From Nepenthes gracilis (Eukaryota > Streptophyta > Magnoliopsida > Caryophyllales > Nepenthaceae), in the NCBI GenBank assembly GCA_033239525.1, contig BSYO01000009.1, forward strand, positions 16,451,299 through 16,515,298: a stretch of 64,000 bases of DNA. Reading direction: 5' to 3'. The notes below the pieces were generated by a model that had not been told where the DNA came from, ran no database searches, and saw only the letters and a program-made list of their open reading frames with translations. Both the position numbers and the translations under genes were made by a program. Shown piece by piece: positions 10,662-22,648 of the stretch. Within the stretch, counting starts at the first letter, position 1; each line of letters starts with the position of its first letter.

Positions 10662-11290
10662 GGTGAGGGTCTACGTCATGCTGTGGCAAATGATGTATTA
10701 AATTTTAAGCTAAAGTCTTCTATATAAAATCATTCATCAATCCTTAAAAGCGAAAAAGTTCTATATTCAATATGAAAGAATTATCATTTTATACTCTATG
10801 GACAAATTATTTATAACCCATAATTTTTTTTTTATAAAATATGATGATTATACTATAAAAAATAAAATAGAACTTACAATAGACAAAGTTAGTATAAACA
10901 TATATATAATCTTTTAAGGTATAAATTTATTATGTAATTAATTTACTATTTTTCAAGTAAAGATATATATTGATTACTTATCTTTTATCAATATTGTTAT
11001 AAACATTTTATATTTGTGGCAAACATTATTATTTTGAAAAAATACATATTAAATTATAGATGACTTATAAATGAATTGCAAGTGTATCAAATTGCTTACT
11101 GCAACTATGAGAAATGAACGAGTTTTCACTTGCACTTGTGATAAAGGTATTTTGTGATTGTGATGATACCTCACAAACAATTGTGATGTACCTTCAAAGA
11201 AATTAGTTAGTCTTAATATAACAATACGTCTTAATATATGCCATTTATGTTAAAAATATATACTATTGGCAAACTTTGTGATTAGAAATC
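10662..11290. other. AT-rich spacer
   Basis: Continues the pre-insertion sequence broken by the Tekay-like element (joined to 2860 at CATTT). No gene or element is recognised; it may include the diverged 5' part of the copia LTR that becomes visible from about 11290. Confidence 0.5.
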
Positions 11291-12440
11291 TCTTTACCTG
11301 AAAAATGTTTGAGTAAACAATACATAAGCACTCATACCTGATGTATGCCTGATCAGTGTATAAACATAATTCATCCAACGTATTTACGCCTTAGGCTTGC
11401 CTATTTAGTGCATGTGTATATTCCTTCCGATAGCTTTGCACCTAAAGATCCTACAAATGTATGTATTTCTTCCAGTAACTATACACCTAACATGCGTATG
11501 TCCCATACATGTGCTTGTTTCTCTAGTAACTCTGTGCATGATGTGCATCTGTTCCCTTATGTGCGTGTTTCTCCTAAAAGGTTCACACCCGATATACATC
11601 TAAGGGCCACATGTGCACTAGTACTGAGAGCTTTGCGTATAACCTGTGCATGAGTATCGATTCCCTATTTCAGCTCCAAATGCATTTTTCTAGCCCTATT
11701 TTTAGTCCTCTCCATATATACTTTTCTTTTCTAAACCTTCCATCAACTATTGAATACATTAAGCTTTGATGGAAATGTGTTGTAAGAGAAAATATTTTCC
11801 TAATGAGAAAACCTTCCCTTTGCTTTTAAAAATTAATTGTTTAGGCTTTTTTACTTTAAAATTTTTTTACCACCCATCAACACTTATTCAAGAATATAAG
11901 CTTTCACAATTGTGTTGGTGGTGTGCGCACTTATTTTTGACATATTTTGAGATTTACTAACCTTTAAAGCAAAATTTATAAGAAGAATTTAAAATTATCC
12001 AATTTTGCTACTATTACCAAATCTAAAAAGTTCTTTATTAAAAGTCACAAGTTAGTAGTAAATTGGCTATTATTTATTACATATATGCCATTTTTGTTAT
12101 AAATTAGTTTTCACTATTGTTTACTTTCACTAGTTGAAGGTGCCCTAAATGTTTTATTTAAAAGCTAATTAATTTTTGAAGTTTTTCTTTAGGTATTAAT
12201 TTTACTTCCTACCCCATGCATACTATCATTGTTAGTGATAATTGTCTTGTTGACTAAGTAATTAATTTTCACATTATTTAAAAATGAATATCTTTTACAT
12301 GTATCAAACATTTATATCTAATGTAGTCTTGCTTTACCAAGAGGTCTTAATAGCTTTTGAATAGGGTATTCCCTATCTTTTAATTTGTATTAGAGATTAA
12401 TCTTAATCCTTAACCCTTTCATCTATCTAAATACGTTTGA
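11290..12440 (+). repeat. Left LTR of decayed SIRE-like copia element
   Basis: Blocks 11297-11600 and about 12120-12400 match 18480-18680 and 18690-18930 in the same order (for example ATAATTCATC, then GTTAGTGATAATTGTCTTGTT against GTTATTGGTGATAGTTATCTTATT). The region between the blocks is about 500 bp longer here. It includes a degenerate tandem repeat of about 51 bp with units near 11408, 11457, 11508 and 11561, and a CATATATAC possible TATA near 11714. The 5' end could not be placed. Confidence 0.6.
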
Positions 12441-14150
12441 GTCAACCTTTGTCTCTCATTCTCTACATTGATGAGAACGTTTATGCCTATTGAAAGGTTT
12501 GTACGAGAATATTCTTCAAATTTATAGACAAAATGTTTTTGAAATTGTAATCAATTTGATTGAACTTCATCCCATATTACAATAGATATGACAGTGAAAC
12601 AAAAATATTGTTTATATGGTCTAAAGAAGAATTAGAAGCATGCAATTAGAATAGAAATAGGTTACAGGCTATTTCTATGATCGTTTTTTTTAAAAGATTT
12701 TAAATGAATATTCATGTATGAAAACTCTAAATATGCTTGAAAATGTTATGAAATTACCCATGTAGGTACCAAAATTGGAAATAACTCCAAGATACAAATA
12801 CTAATAATAAAATTTGAACAAATTAGAATGAATAATAATGTGACATTTAATAAATTATAAACAAATTAAACGACATTGTAAATTTTACTATAATCTTGGT
12901 GAAAAGAATTTCTAAAAATTAAATTGTTCGAAAAGTTATGATATATCTTCTTAAATGACTTAGATCTAGGGTAATTACTATAGAAGAATGTAAAGACTTA
13001 GGCAATGTTAAAATTAAATAGCTTATAAGTTCATTATAAACCTATGAATATACTTTATCTTAATTTAGAAAAAATAAATCTATTGTCTAAAAAACTATTA
13101 AGGAAGATATTGATGATTGGTTAGATATAGAATATTTGATACTTGTAAGAAACTTTAAAAACATTTTTAGGAACAACAAAAGAAAATATGAAAAATAAAA
13201 AGTTAATGCCATTTCTAAAATAAATGAAAACAAGGATAAAATAGAGCTAAGGAACAAGAAAAAAACCTCAACTGATGAAAGATTATGAACGTCATGGCTT
13301 TATCCTTACTCAAACTAAATATCCTAACTTTAAAAGATAAAATGAAAGATAAAAGATATTTCTTTGATGGATGATAAAGATGATGAGATTAACAATAAAA
13401 GATTTCCAAAAGAAAATGAGGTAAATTATATAGATTTCGTATCTTTTGTTATCAATTATGAAAAAGACATATGCAAAAATATTAGAACAATTTGAAGACT
13501 ATCACAATGAGTCTAAAAATAATTTGGAGGCCTTCAAAAGGCCTATAATTAATTATTTGGGGGAGTGTTTAAAAGTCAAAAGAATTAATAAAATATCAAT
13601 AAGAAATTCATTGAATCAGGAAAAAGAAAAAAAATGATATCATATCTAAATTGAACATGCTAAAGGCAAGTAGAAAGAATAAAAGGGTCAATAAATCATT
13701 AAGTGAAAAGTTATGACTCTCATAATTATTCTAAAAAGACTAGAACTGATCTCAAAATCTTTTCAAATGGAACAAAAAAACTTAACCACTTATTGAACCA
13801 AAAAGAGACAAAAATAAAAAAGAATTTGGCTTTAACAAAGGCATGTCAAATGCTAAGGTTATACCTAAAATTATTTTTGTTCTACTACCTCCATGTCTGG
13901 GACAAATAATACAAGTCATGTTTCCGTCCAATAAAAATCAAATGGGATAACTAGAAAGAACATATTTGAAAACCAACCTACGAGTCAATTGCTCTAAAGG
14001 TAATCTTCCATTTGATTTCTCAAGAATTAAGTAACTAAATCATATCAAAGTGACTAAATTGATTAAGAAAGTTGATTCATGAAAAAAAGTGTAGATTGAA
14101 AAGAGTTATCTTCCCATCTAAAAGAGAAACATTGCTTATCAAGTCATCCA
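12441..14150 (+). pseudogene. Gag region of SIRE-like element, strongly decayed
   Basis: AT-rich remnants with Lys/Glu/Asn-rich translations in all three frames. Short matches to SIRE-type gag remain, such as ENEVNYIDFVSFVINYEKD near 13415-13470. The open frames 13446-13637 and 13703-13909 are pieces of this and not genes. No zinc knuckle could be read with confidence. Confidence 0.45.
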
Positions 14151-14159
14151 TGTTTCTCT

Positions 14160-14500
14160 AAAGGCACAAAACACTTCCATATGGTATCTCAATAGTCGTT
14201 GCTCTAGGCATATGTGTGGTAATCAACACCTATTTTCGTATTTTACTGATTATCTTGATATATTAGTTGTTTTTAGTGACAAATCTAAGACTCATATTCT
14301 TGGTAAAAAAAAAAGGATACAATATTTAGTATGTCTAATTTTGTGATGTTTTATATATTGATAGTCTAAAATTTAACCTTTTAAGTATAAGTCAATTTTA
14401 TAATAAATAATTTAAATTTAGATTTTAAAGATAAATAATGTATTTTTGATGCTAAGGGATCTATTGTGTTAGAAGAAAAGAGAACACCCAACAACTTTAT
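14160..14500 (+). pseudogene. Protease of SIRE-like element, active site lost
   Basis: WYLNSRCSRHMCGNQHLFSY from 14182 matches the copia protease pattern WYLDSGCSRHM. The catalytic Asp is Asn and the following Gly is Arg (NSR instead of DSG), so no protease activity is possible from this copy even without the stops. It continues as TDYLDILVVFSDKSKTHILG with shifts. Confidence 0.7.
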
Positions 14501-14518
14501 AGTGTTATCCCTAGATCG

Positions 14519-15320
14519 GTGATGGGTTGCTGCCTATTTAGAGTTAATGCTATCAAATTGTGGCATCAACATTTTAGTCACTTAAACTTTAAAAATGTTT
14601 TTAAATTTTTTAAGAAAAATAATATTCAAGGCCTATCTGAGCTGATGAACACTAAAAACTATATATGTGGTCCATGTCAAATTAGAAAGCAAACCAATCA
14701 AATCACAAAATAACAAATGATATCCAATCCAAAAAACCTCAAGAGATTTTACAAATAGATTTTATGGGACCATTTAGAATAAGAGTATTGATCAAAAATT
14801 TATATTTTAATAATTGTTAATGACTACTCTATTTATTATTAAATATGATTATTGTGAAAAAAAATTAAACACGTTTGATTTTGTCAAAACTCTTTTTAGA
14901 GATCTTAAAAACTAAAGAGATTTTCTCATTGTTAGACTTAGGAGGGACCATGGAAAAGAGTTTAAGAACTCTATTTGTTAATATCTTTTGTGATTAAGAG
15001 AATATCAAATACAGGTTTTCTTCTCCTATTACTCCTCAAGAAAACAAAGTCATTGAATGAAAAAATAAGATACTTCATGAAATGGCTAGGATTATGAAGT
15101 ATAATAAAAATATCACTATGCATTTCTTGGGAGAGGCACTAAGTACTACTTGTTATGTCACTGATATGATATACTTGAGACCCAAAAATGGATAAAATTC
15201 CTTATAAGTTTTGGAAAGGAATAAGCTATAATGTTAATTACTTTCACATTTTTATGAGTAAGTGTTTTATCTTGAAAAATAAGGAAGATCTAGGAAAGTT
15301 TGACTCAAAAATGAATAAAG
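14519..15320 (+). pseudogene. Integrase region of SIRE-like element
   Basis: Starts with the GAG-pre-integrase zinc-binding region: LWHQHFSHLNFKNVFKFFKK then CGPCQIRKQTNQ (14552-14700), with the His and Cys pairs kept. The core follows as LQIDFMGPFR (first Asp, about 14755), RRDHGKEFKNS (second Asp, about 14940) and a decayed PQENKVIE region (Glu, about 15045). It ends with YFHIFMSKCFILKNKEDLGK. Many stops and frame changes. Confidence 0.68.
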
Positions 15321-15323
15321 AAC

Positions 15324-16077
15324 TATCTTGGCATATTTGCAAACTAGTAGAGCTTATAAAGTGTACAATCTTTGTACACTAATTGCTATGAAATTTGTCA
15401 ATATTATTATAGAGGATCTCTTAAATGAGCAAAATCCTAAAGGGCAATGTAATCAAGATGTTCCTAGTGGCGAGGAATCTAGTAAGGAATCTATTACTAA
15501 ATCGAACAATATTGAAAAAAGGAATAACACTATACAAGAAAGTCTCTCCTAGAATTAACTTAAATCATTCAAAGATAACATTGTAAGAGATTTAGATAAG
15601 GGAATAAGGCTGCATCAAATAATTCTCAATCAACTAGCCTTCACTTATTACATTTCCCTTATTGAACCTAAAAAAGTTGAAGAGGTTCTCAACAATGAAT
15701 ATCTTGGCATACTTGCAAACTACTAGAGCCTATAAAATATACAATCTTTGTACACTAATTGTTATGAATTTGTCAATATTATTGTAGAGGATCTCTCAAA
15801 GGAGCAAAATCGGGAAGGGCAATGTAACCAAGATGTTCCTTATGGCAAGGAATCTAGTAAGGAATCTATTACTAAATCGAATAGTATTGAAGAAAGGAAC
15901 AACACTATATACCGGGAAGTCTTGCCTAGAGTAAAATTAAATCTTCGAAAGACAACATTGTAAGAGATTTAGATGAGGGAATAAGGCTACGTCGAATAGT
16001 TCTCAATCAACTAGCCTTCACTTGTTACATTTTCCTTATTGAACCTAAAAAGGTTGAAGAGGCTCTCAACAATGAAT
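15324..16077 (+). repeat. 376-bp tandem duplication between integrase and RT
   Basis: Copy 1 is 15324-15699 and copy 2 is 15700-16077. Both begin TATCTTGGCATA.TTGCAAACTA and end with CTCAACAATGAAT. They cover the integrase end (SRAYKVYNLCTL), the spacer (NQDVPSGEESSKESITKSN and its second version NQDVPYGKESSKESITKSN) and the first RT residues (EPKKVEE.LNNE). The copies differ at scattered positions, so the duplication is not recent. It lies inside the element and is not a target-site duplication. Confidence 0.85.
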
Positions 16078-17540
16078 GTTGGATAAATATCATACATGAA
16101 GAACTTAATCAATTCATTAATAATGATATTTAGAAATTAGTCCCTAGGTCTAAAAATACTAATGACATTGGCACTAAATGGATATATAAAACCAAACTAG
16201 ACAAGAATGGTATCATAACTAGGAATAATTCTTGTCATGTAGACAAAGGAGATACTCAAATTAAAGAAATAGATTTAAACAAAACCTTTGCTTCTGCGAC
16301 TAGACTAGAATCTATAAGAATCCTCCTGTTAATAACTAACACTACTAGATTTAAGTCATAGTAAATGGATGTTAAGAGTGAATTTATAAATGGCATTCTC
16401 CATGAAGAGGTGTATGTAGAACAACCAAGAGATTTGTTCATTATTTGCTTTCAAATAAACTGTACCAACTCAAGAATGTCCAATATGATCTTAAACAAGC
16501 TCCTAGAACTTGGTATAAGGGTCAGAATTCCTATCTCAGTGACCATATTTTAACTAGTGATGGAGTTGAAAAACATTATTTGTCAAGCTAAAATAAAAAA
16601 TTTATTCTTGCTACTCAAGTCTATATTGATGATATTATGTTTTTCTTTACATTAGATTATTATACTCTAAATTTACTAAATTTATTAATTATGAATTTAA
16701 AATAAGTATGATTTGTGAACCAACTTTCTTTCTTGACCTTCACAATAAACAACTTGAAAATGAGATATTTATATCTCAATTCAAATATACTCAATATATT
16801 GTTAGGAGATTTGGGTTAGAAAATAAAAAGCACACTAGGACATTTATGAGCACCATTGCTGAGTTAGGTTTTGACCTATTAGGAAAGTGTGTTGTCAAAC
16901 ACTTTATAGAGGCATGATATGTAGTCTCATTTGCCTAACCGCGAGTAGACTTGATATCTTTTTTAGCATAGTTGTGTGTGTCGATATCAAGCTATCCTTA
17001 ATAAATTGCACTTGAGTGCCATTAAACATATCGTTCGTTATATTAAAGGTATTGTCGATTATGATATTTGATAATCCCGTGACAAATCTTGATCTTACTG
17101 GATATTTTGATACAAATTGGGGTGAAAATACTGATAACTGAAAGAGTGAATTACTGGAATGTTTCCATGTTCGATCCAACATGGTAGTTTGGATGAGTTA
17201 CAAGCAATATTTTATATCCTTATCAACTGCCGAATCCAAGTATATCACGGCTAGGGCTTGTTACACCCAACTACTTTAGATGAAACAAAGATTGTACAAT
17301 TACGACATTAATCAAAACTCCATGACTATGTTTTGTAAAAACACTAGTGTTATAAACATCTCTTAGAATTCTATCCAACATACTTGGACAAAATATATTG
17401 ATATTAGACTTTATTTATTCATAAACTTATTAAAACTTGTATCATTGCATGAGAACAAGTTTCGATATCAAATTAGTTGGCTAACCTTCTTGCAGAATCT
17501 TTAGAGATATTATTCGGATTGAGTTTCTTAGAAAAGCCAT
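16050..17540 (+). pseudogene. Reverse transcriptase and RNase H of SIRE-like element
   Basis: RT start EPKKVEEALNNECWINIIHE (about 16040), then GTKWIYKTKLDKNGII, then RLESIRILLLI and MDVKSEFINGILHEEVYVEQ (16365-16425), all matching the copia RVT_2 domain. A YIDDI-like remnant lies near 16624 (VYIDDIMFF). Downstream, FGLENKKHTRT, NLDLTGYFDTNWGENTDN and ISLSTAESKY-like pieces (17080-17250) are the RNase H. Many stops; no intact frame beyond 70 codons. Confidence 0.72.
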
Positions 17541-18029
17541 TGATATCTGTGCAACTCTTTAAGTAGTGCCTCATGGGTGTGGAAACTTGTTCGTACTTCT
17601 TGTGACTAGTTTAGTCTTGATCACATATTTTCTTTGGTGTGATTTGTCCTCATGCATCTAGTTAAACACACACTTGTCGTCATTCTTTGGATCAGCGTGA
17701 TCCTTTGGATGAGCCAATGCCAAGTGATCCCAGCCTTTGAGTCTATTCCTAGCCCTTCTATGCGTCCTTAGTATTGTTCCCCATTTATTATGAGAAAACT
17801 CTCACGGAAATTTGATTAGCTTGTTATAAATTTAGAAAGTCAATCGTGATGTGCTACCCATATCGACCATTTCGAGACTCATATTTCTAATAGTTTTCAA
17901 TGGCTTAAGGCTAGATTGGACAATTGGGATACTTATTTCAGGGGAAATTTGGATCGTATTTTCAATGAGTTGCGTTCTTTGTGGACCATAACAATTTTGG
18001 AAAGTATTGAGCCTCCTTTTTCATTTGGG

Positions 18030-18042
18030 AAAAAAGTGGGAG
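18030..18042 (+). other. Polypurine tract of SIRE-like element
   Basis: AAAAAAGTGGGAG directly before the right LTR start (TGATTGTCAC at 18045). Confidence 0.6.
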
Positions 18043-18044
18043 TA

Positions 18045-19079
18045 TGATTGTCACAAGGATATGGTGCATGTAATTGCTTCAAAACTGTTTTATTGAATGT
18101 ACTTATTGCACACTTGCATTCAAACATTTTTACTGAATGTACTTGATTTTGTATTTATTATGTTGGACTGTTACATGCCTTACACATATTTTATCCTATT
18201 TATCATTTATTTGTCATTAGTATATTCAATGTAAATTTTTTGTGCTTGTCCTAACTATATTGATTGGAAAAAACAAGTGGCTCATTCTCAGGTAGTCTCT
18301 ACTTTAAGTGTCTTATTTCTACTTTGAGTCCTAGGAATTATTTTTTCTATATATGAGTTCTATTTTGATGGTACTTGAACCTACGATTCATTTGTTTGTA
18401 ACATTGGCTAAAAAATATTTGTCACAGAATTATCAAAAGAGATGTATTAGAAATATTTATTATTTGAAAATTCTATTACTAGAAATAAGCTCATCTAATT
18501 CACAACCGAAGAATGTTCGAGCAAATAGTGGATAGGACTCATGCAAGAGGTGGGCCTAACTAGCATGCAAGTATAATTCATCTAATATCTCTGCACCTGA
18601 GGCATGCCTATCCGATGATATATATATTCATTCCACTAGCTTCGAACTTGATGTGTGCCCATTTAAAGAAGTCCAGGGGATTCTATTTGAAAATTAGTTG
18701 GTCTTTAAGATTTTCATTTATTACCAATATATATATTGATTTTAGTTTCTACACTGGGCATGCTATTGTTATTGGTGATAGTTATCTTATTGGTTAAGTA
18801 GTTGATCTTTACATTATCTAAAAACAAATATATTTTAGGTATATTGAATATTCATATCGCTTATACTTTCGTTCTACAAAGGGTCATAATGATAGTTGAC
18901 AGAGGCATCCTCTATCTTTCAATTTAAAAGAAGAATCAACCTGGACTAAATAAGTACGATCGACACTAGATATTTTATAGTAGATGAATGCCCAAAAAGA
19001 ATGCGCATCTATTAGTAAACTGCCATTGAAAACATATTTGTTTAACTCACTAGATTTCAAGATTTTCAATATTAGCACT
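18045..19079 (+). repeat. Right LTR of SIRE-like element
   Basis: Starts after a polypurine tract and shares two ordered blocks with 11290-12440. It is followed immediately by a tRNA-iMet-type primer site (19079-19089), which is normally found after a 5' LTR and not after a 3' LTR. Confidence 0.6.
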
Positions 19080-19404
19080 TGGTATCAGTTCAATATATAA
19101 AAGTAAATCTCTAATGGCTGTAATCAAATCTCTTGATTGTTCTGTTACGTCATTAAGTCTTAACAATCTTATAAGTGCAGGAAAAGAAAACCCAAGTTAT
19201 TGTATCTTTATCCGAACTATTTTGTGCTCTAAGAAGCCATTCTTGCATCTATCAAAAAAAGATAGAATTATTTTACAATGGATCAAAATATTGATACATG
19301 TAAGTTTAAATTTTCTACTCCATCCAACATTGAAAATTGGGACTGCCATATATTATATAATCAAACCTATTACTCAACAAATTAATTACAGGAAGTTGAG
19401 GTAA
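19079..19404 (+). pseudogene. Primer site and possible gag start after the SIRE-like right LTR
   Basis: TTGGTATCAGT at 19079-19089 resembles an initiator-Met tRNA primer site. An open frame starts at 19114 (MAVIKSLDCSVTSLSLNNLI) and runs 96 codons. Its QWIKILIHVSLNFLLHPTLK part faintly resembles the WI.NSIHP.. segment of copia gag. If right, the LTR before it served as a 5' LTR for a second, now missing, element body. The alternative is chance similarity. Confidence 0.3.
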
Positions 19405-19990
19405 TATTTTCTTGTAAAGAATTCAAGAGTCGAATAAAATTGAACAGATGATAGAGTCATGAAAATACTTTATTTGTTCATATATCAAACCTTAGCTCAA
19501 TAAAATAATATGCTATTATTAAAATATGGAAGAATTAAAATTTTATGGAATTGTCAAACATAATAGACTATCTTTTTTTTTTCTTTTTTTTTTTTGGAAT
19601 CTAGTACGAACATGATCTTTTTATTAAAAAGTACATTAAAAATACAGTTTGAGATGTAAAGAATGACATCTGCAACCAGCTATTGCCATTTGTGAAAGCT
19701 CTCTTTAATATATTTGGTCTCTTTTTAAGCTTTCTCTGTGTCGATAATTATTGTGATGAAACGGGTTGTTATCCTCCTAATGACCTTTCATCAATGATCA
19801 TACTCAAACCTTAAATAAATAAATTCTATACGAAAGACATAAATGAGTGGACTTAATTTTTTTTATTTTTAGTGAACATAGGATCTCAAATGGCGGGTTA
19901 ACAAGTCGGCCTCAACTTGGTCGGTCAAACTTGGCCATCCAAGGCATTAGGTAGGTTAGCCAAGGACGCACGAGATGCCACTAGAAATCC
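19405..19990. other. AT-rich spacer
   Basis: No gene seen. A T-rich tract lies at 19572-19600. A possible left boundary of the following LTR-like region may lie near 19873 (TGAACATAGG), but no matching target duplication was found. Confidence 0.4.
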
Positions 19991-20433
19991 AAAATTTACC
20001 ATAAAATATAAAATTTTGCGGCAACATTTAAATATTCGTTTATTTACACCACAGAGCTAATATACAAAATCCTTCCCAAAATATCCAAAAGATACATCTT
20101 GATAGGTCACACACTGATACAAAATTCCGGTTGGCTTTCCTGCCTAGCTAGACCATCTGTCCAACTTCACTCTTTCTCGTTCAATATAAACTCTTGGTCA
20201 TCTAAGGGTAAAAAAGCAGCAATGAGTGAACGACAGCTCAGTAAGATACCAATGCAGAAAACATGGATGTAAATATATATACATATATATATATAACTTC
20301 CAATGAGACTTAAAGAAATGAAATGACAGCATTTTACATACGAAAGCATAAAACGTGGGACAAATACATTTTCTTGCGTGTTGGTTTCCGAAACGAGTTC
20401 TAAATCCAAAATCAACTTTTCATTTAAAACACT

Positions 20434-20640
20434 GGCTACATTTAAGGTCTACAACTACTCGACCATCAAAACTTGTTATATTTTAAGCCTACAGCTACTC
20501 AACCATCCAAACTAGCTATATTCAATGCCTACAGCTACTCGGCCGTCATCAAAATTGGCTACATTTAAGGTCTGCAACTACTTAATCGTTTAAATTGGCT
20601 ATATTTTAAGCCTACAACTACTCGATCGTTATCAAAACTG
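20434..20640 (-). repeat. Tandem repeat, about 41-bp unit, five copies
   Basis: Units start near 20434, 20474, 20514, 20557 and 20597. Each has the form GGCTATATTTTAAGCCTACA then ACTACTCGACCATCAAAACT with substitutions. It lies downstream of the LTR TATA box, so it would be in transcribed LTR sequence. Confidence 0.75.
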
Positions 20641-20649
20641 TTCTAAAGC

Positions 20650-20855
20650 TTCAAATGACCGAAGTTCTTAAAATACAAACGTCCAAAGTTCTTAATTAGC
20701 AAAAGTCCGAAATCCAAATAACCAAAGTTCTTTAAGGGAAAAAGACCGGTGTTCTTTAAGGGGCAAAATACCAGAGTTCTTTAAAAGAGCATCTTACCAG
20801 AATTCTTAAAGACATGCAATAGTCAAAGTTCTTTAAAGGCATGCATATTTTCAAA
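20650..20855 (-). repeat. Short tandem repeat, about 25-bp unit
   Basis: About eight degenerate units of the form ACCAAAGTTCTTTAAGGGAA, directly next to the 41-bp array. Units vary between about 16 and 27 bp. Confidence 0.6.
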
Positions 20856-21225
20856 AATGGTAATAATATGCAAACAGACAGGATCTTTAAATAAGCAAAC
20901 TAACGAAATTCAAACATGCAAATAATCCTTTTGTGCACATACTTAAACTTTACCAATTTCCTTACAAAATCAGACTTAATAAACATAAGAGTTCTTAACA
21001 ATTTCCAAACATGAACCGTGTAACAGAATTTTATATCTTGAACATATCACATACATTGAACATAAAATTCCTTCATAAACATCGATTAGCAAAAACATAG
21101 AGTAGACTTGCCTGAAATTCTTCTTACTCGACCTTGCCGTAAGTTATTATCTCCACTTCTTCATCTCCCTCGCGCCCCTTTGCAATTTTTGTTCCTAAAC
21201 TTTTCTTTGTGACTCCCAACCCTAG

Positions 21226-21233
21226 TATTTATA
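21226..21233 (-). promoter_or_regulatory. TATA box of chromovirus-like LTR
   Basis: TATAAATA on the minus strand, with the GGTCAAC array upstream (21360-22520) and a leader rich in TTTGTGACTC and AAG runs downstream. Confidence 0.5.
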
Positions 21234-21359
21234 AGCCATGGGAATAGGTGAGGGTAGGTAGGGGCAAGTCACCTATTTCAGATATTTTACTCAATCCTCC
21301 TATCTATAAGCTTCCGGATTGATCAGAGCAGATGGGAGTAGGTAAGAGCAATTTACCTA

Positions 21360-22520
21360 CTCTGAGTTGACCACTACGTTCTCTTAATCAAAATTGACCA
21401 ATGAGCCAATTCGGTCAAGTACTTCAATTGGTTAACTATCTAAGCAAGTCATCTTCTTTATTTCGGATAGCTTAACAATTTTCGTCTAATTATTTCTCCA
21501 AATTTCAGACAGCTTATCTAATCTGGCCAGCCAACCTAACCGACCATCTGCTTCTCCAGTTGTCTTGTCATCATGCTGGTCAACTATACTACGAATCCAG
21601 TTAACTCTTCTATTTCTGGCCAACTATTCTATCCGATTAATAATTCTATCAATCCAGTCAACATTTCTTACCCGGCCGATTATCAGCTATCTTGGTTCCT
21701 AACACTACCTCGACCAGTCAACAACTTAAGCCAGCTAACTATATGGCCTGTTAATAATTCAATCTAGACAACGATCCTAACTGGTCAACTTTTCTTAGCC
21801 TGCCATCTTACTACTTCGGCCAAATACCACTAAAGTCGGTCAACTTTACTTGACCGGTCAACCATCCTAACCAGTCAATGATTCTATCCAGCCGTCCATC
21901 TAATCTGATCAATATTTGATCCAGTTGGCCACCTTAACCATTCAATTATTCCTGACCGGTCATCGTGCTAGTTCCGGCTACACATCTACTCCGGCAAAAC
22001 ATCTATTCCAAAAATCCTCTTCGAAAAACATCTCAATCGACTCCGAAAATCCTATCCAAAAATTTACTCCAACCTCTCCAGAAATACTCTCCGAAATTTC
22101 TCTCTAAATTCCTCTCCGAAAATGGTTTTTGAATATCCTCTTTAAAATCCTGTTCGGAGAAAATCCATTCTCCAATCTTAGTTGGTCAGAATACGCCTTT
22201 GCCTTCCTTAACCGGTCAATCTTCCATTGACCGAATCATTTTATATAAAACCCACACCGGTCATTTTGCCATATCAGGCAAATTCCTACTAAACCGGTCA
22301 ACGTGTTGACCGGTTACTTTTACCTTCAACATTTCCTAGCCTCTCTCTTAGCTAGTTGTTAGGCATATCAGCCGGTCAATATATGTTGATCGGATTCTTC
22401 TTTATATCCTGTTGATCAACTATAAAATTCACCGGTCAACAATTTTTAGACCCGCCATGCTATCTAAGCCAGTCAACTATATATCAATCCGGTCAACGAT
22501 TAATTCTACCGGTTTACTAT
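21360..22520. repeat. Dense GGTCAAC/GTTGACC motif array
   Basis: More than a dozen GGTCAA or TTGACC words in about 1.1 kb, including the inverted pair GGTCAACGTGTTGACC at 22296-22311. The core TTGAC(C/T) is the W-box bound by WRKY factors. The array lies in the U3 side of the LTR, upstream of its TATA box. Binding is inferred from the motif only. Confidence 0.6.
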
Positions 22521-22648
22521 TCTTTTCCTTAAATAATTTATTGGCCATTATGATAATTTCTCATAACTTAATATTTCTACGTAAATTAATTAAGCCAAAT
22601 CTTGATTATACGACCTTAATTAGGATATTTGAAAATCGGGACATTACA

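Larger units (their letters stand above)
11290..19079 (+). mobile_element. Decayed SIRE-like Ty1/copia element
   Basis: Order on the + strand: LTR, gag remnants, protease, GAG-pre-integrase zinc-binding region, integrase, RT, RNase H, polypurine tract, LTR. Integrase before RT marks Ty1/copia; the wording of the protease, LWHQHFSHLNFKN and RT segments is closest to SIRE/Maximus elements as I remember them. Stops and indels occur every few dozen codons, so this is an old insertion. A 376-bp tandem duplication lies between integrase and RT. Confidence 0.72.
19990..22648 (-). mobile_element. Chromovirus-like LTR, probably solo or truncated
   Basis: On the minus strand the region starts TGTAATGTCCCGATTTTC at 22648, a start often seen in plant chromovirus LTRs. 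It has a GGTCAAC-rich upstream part, a TATA box at 21226-21233, a leader with TTTGTGACTCCC-type sequence and repeat arrays farther down. The layout parallels the proven LTR at 8380-10656 (repeats, TATA, CT-rich leader, long AT-rich tail). The far end is uncertain (about 19870-20120) and no target duplication was identified. No coding part is attached. Confidence 0.5.
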
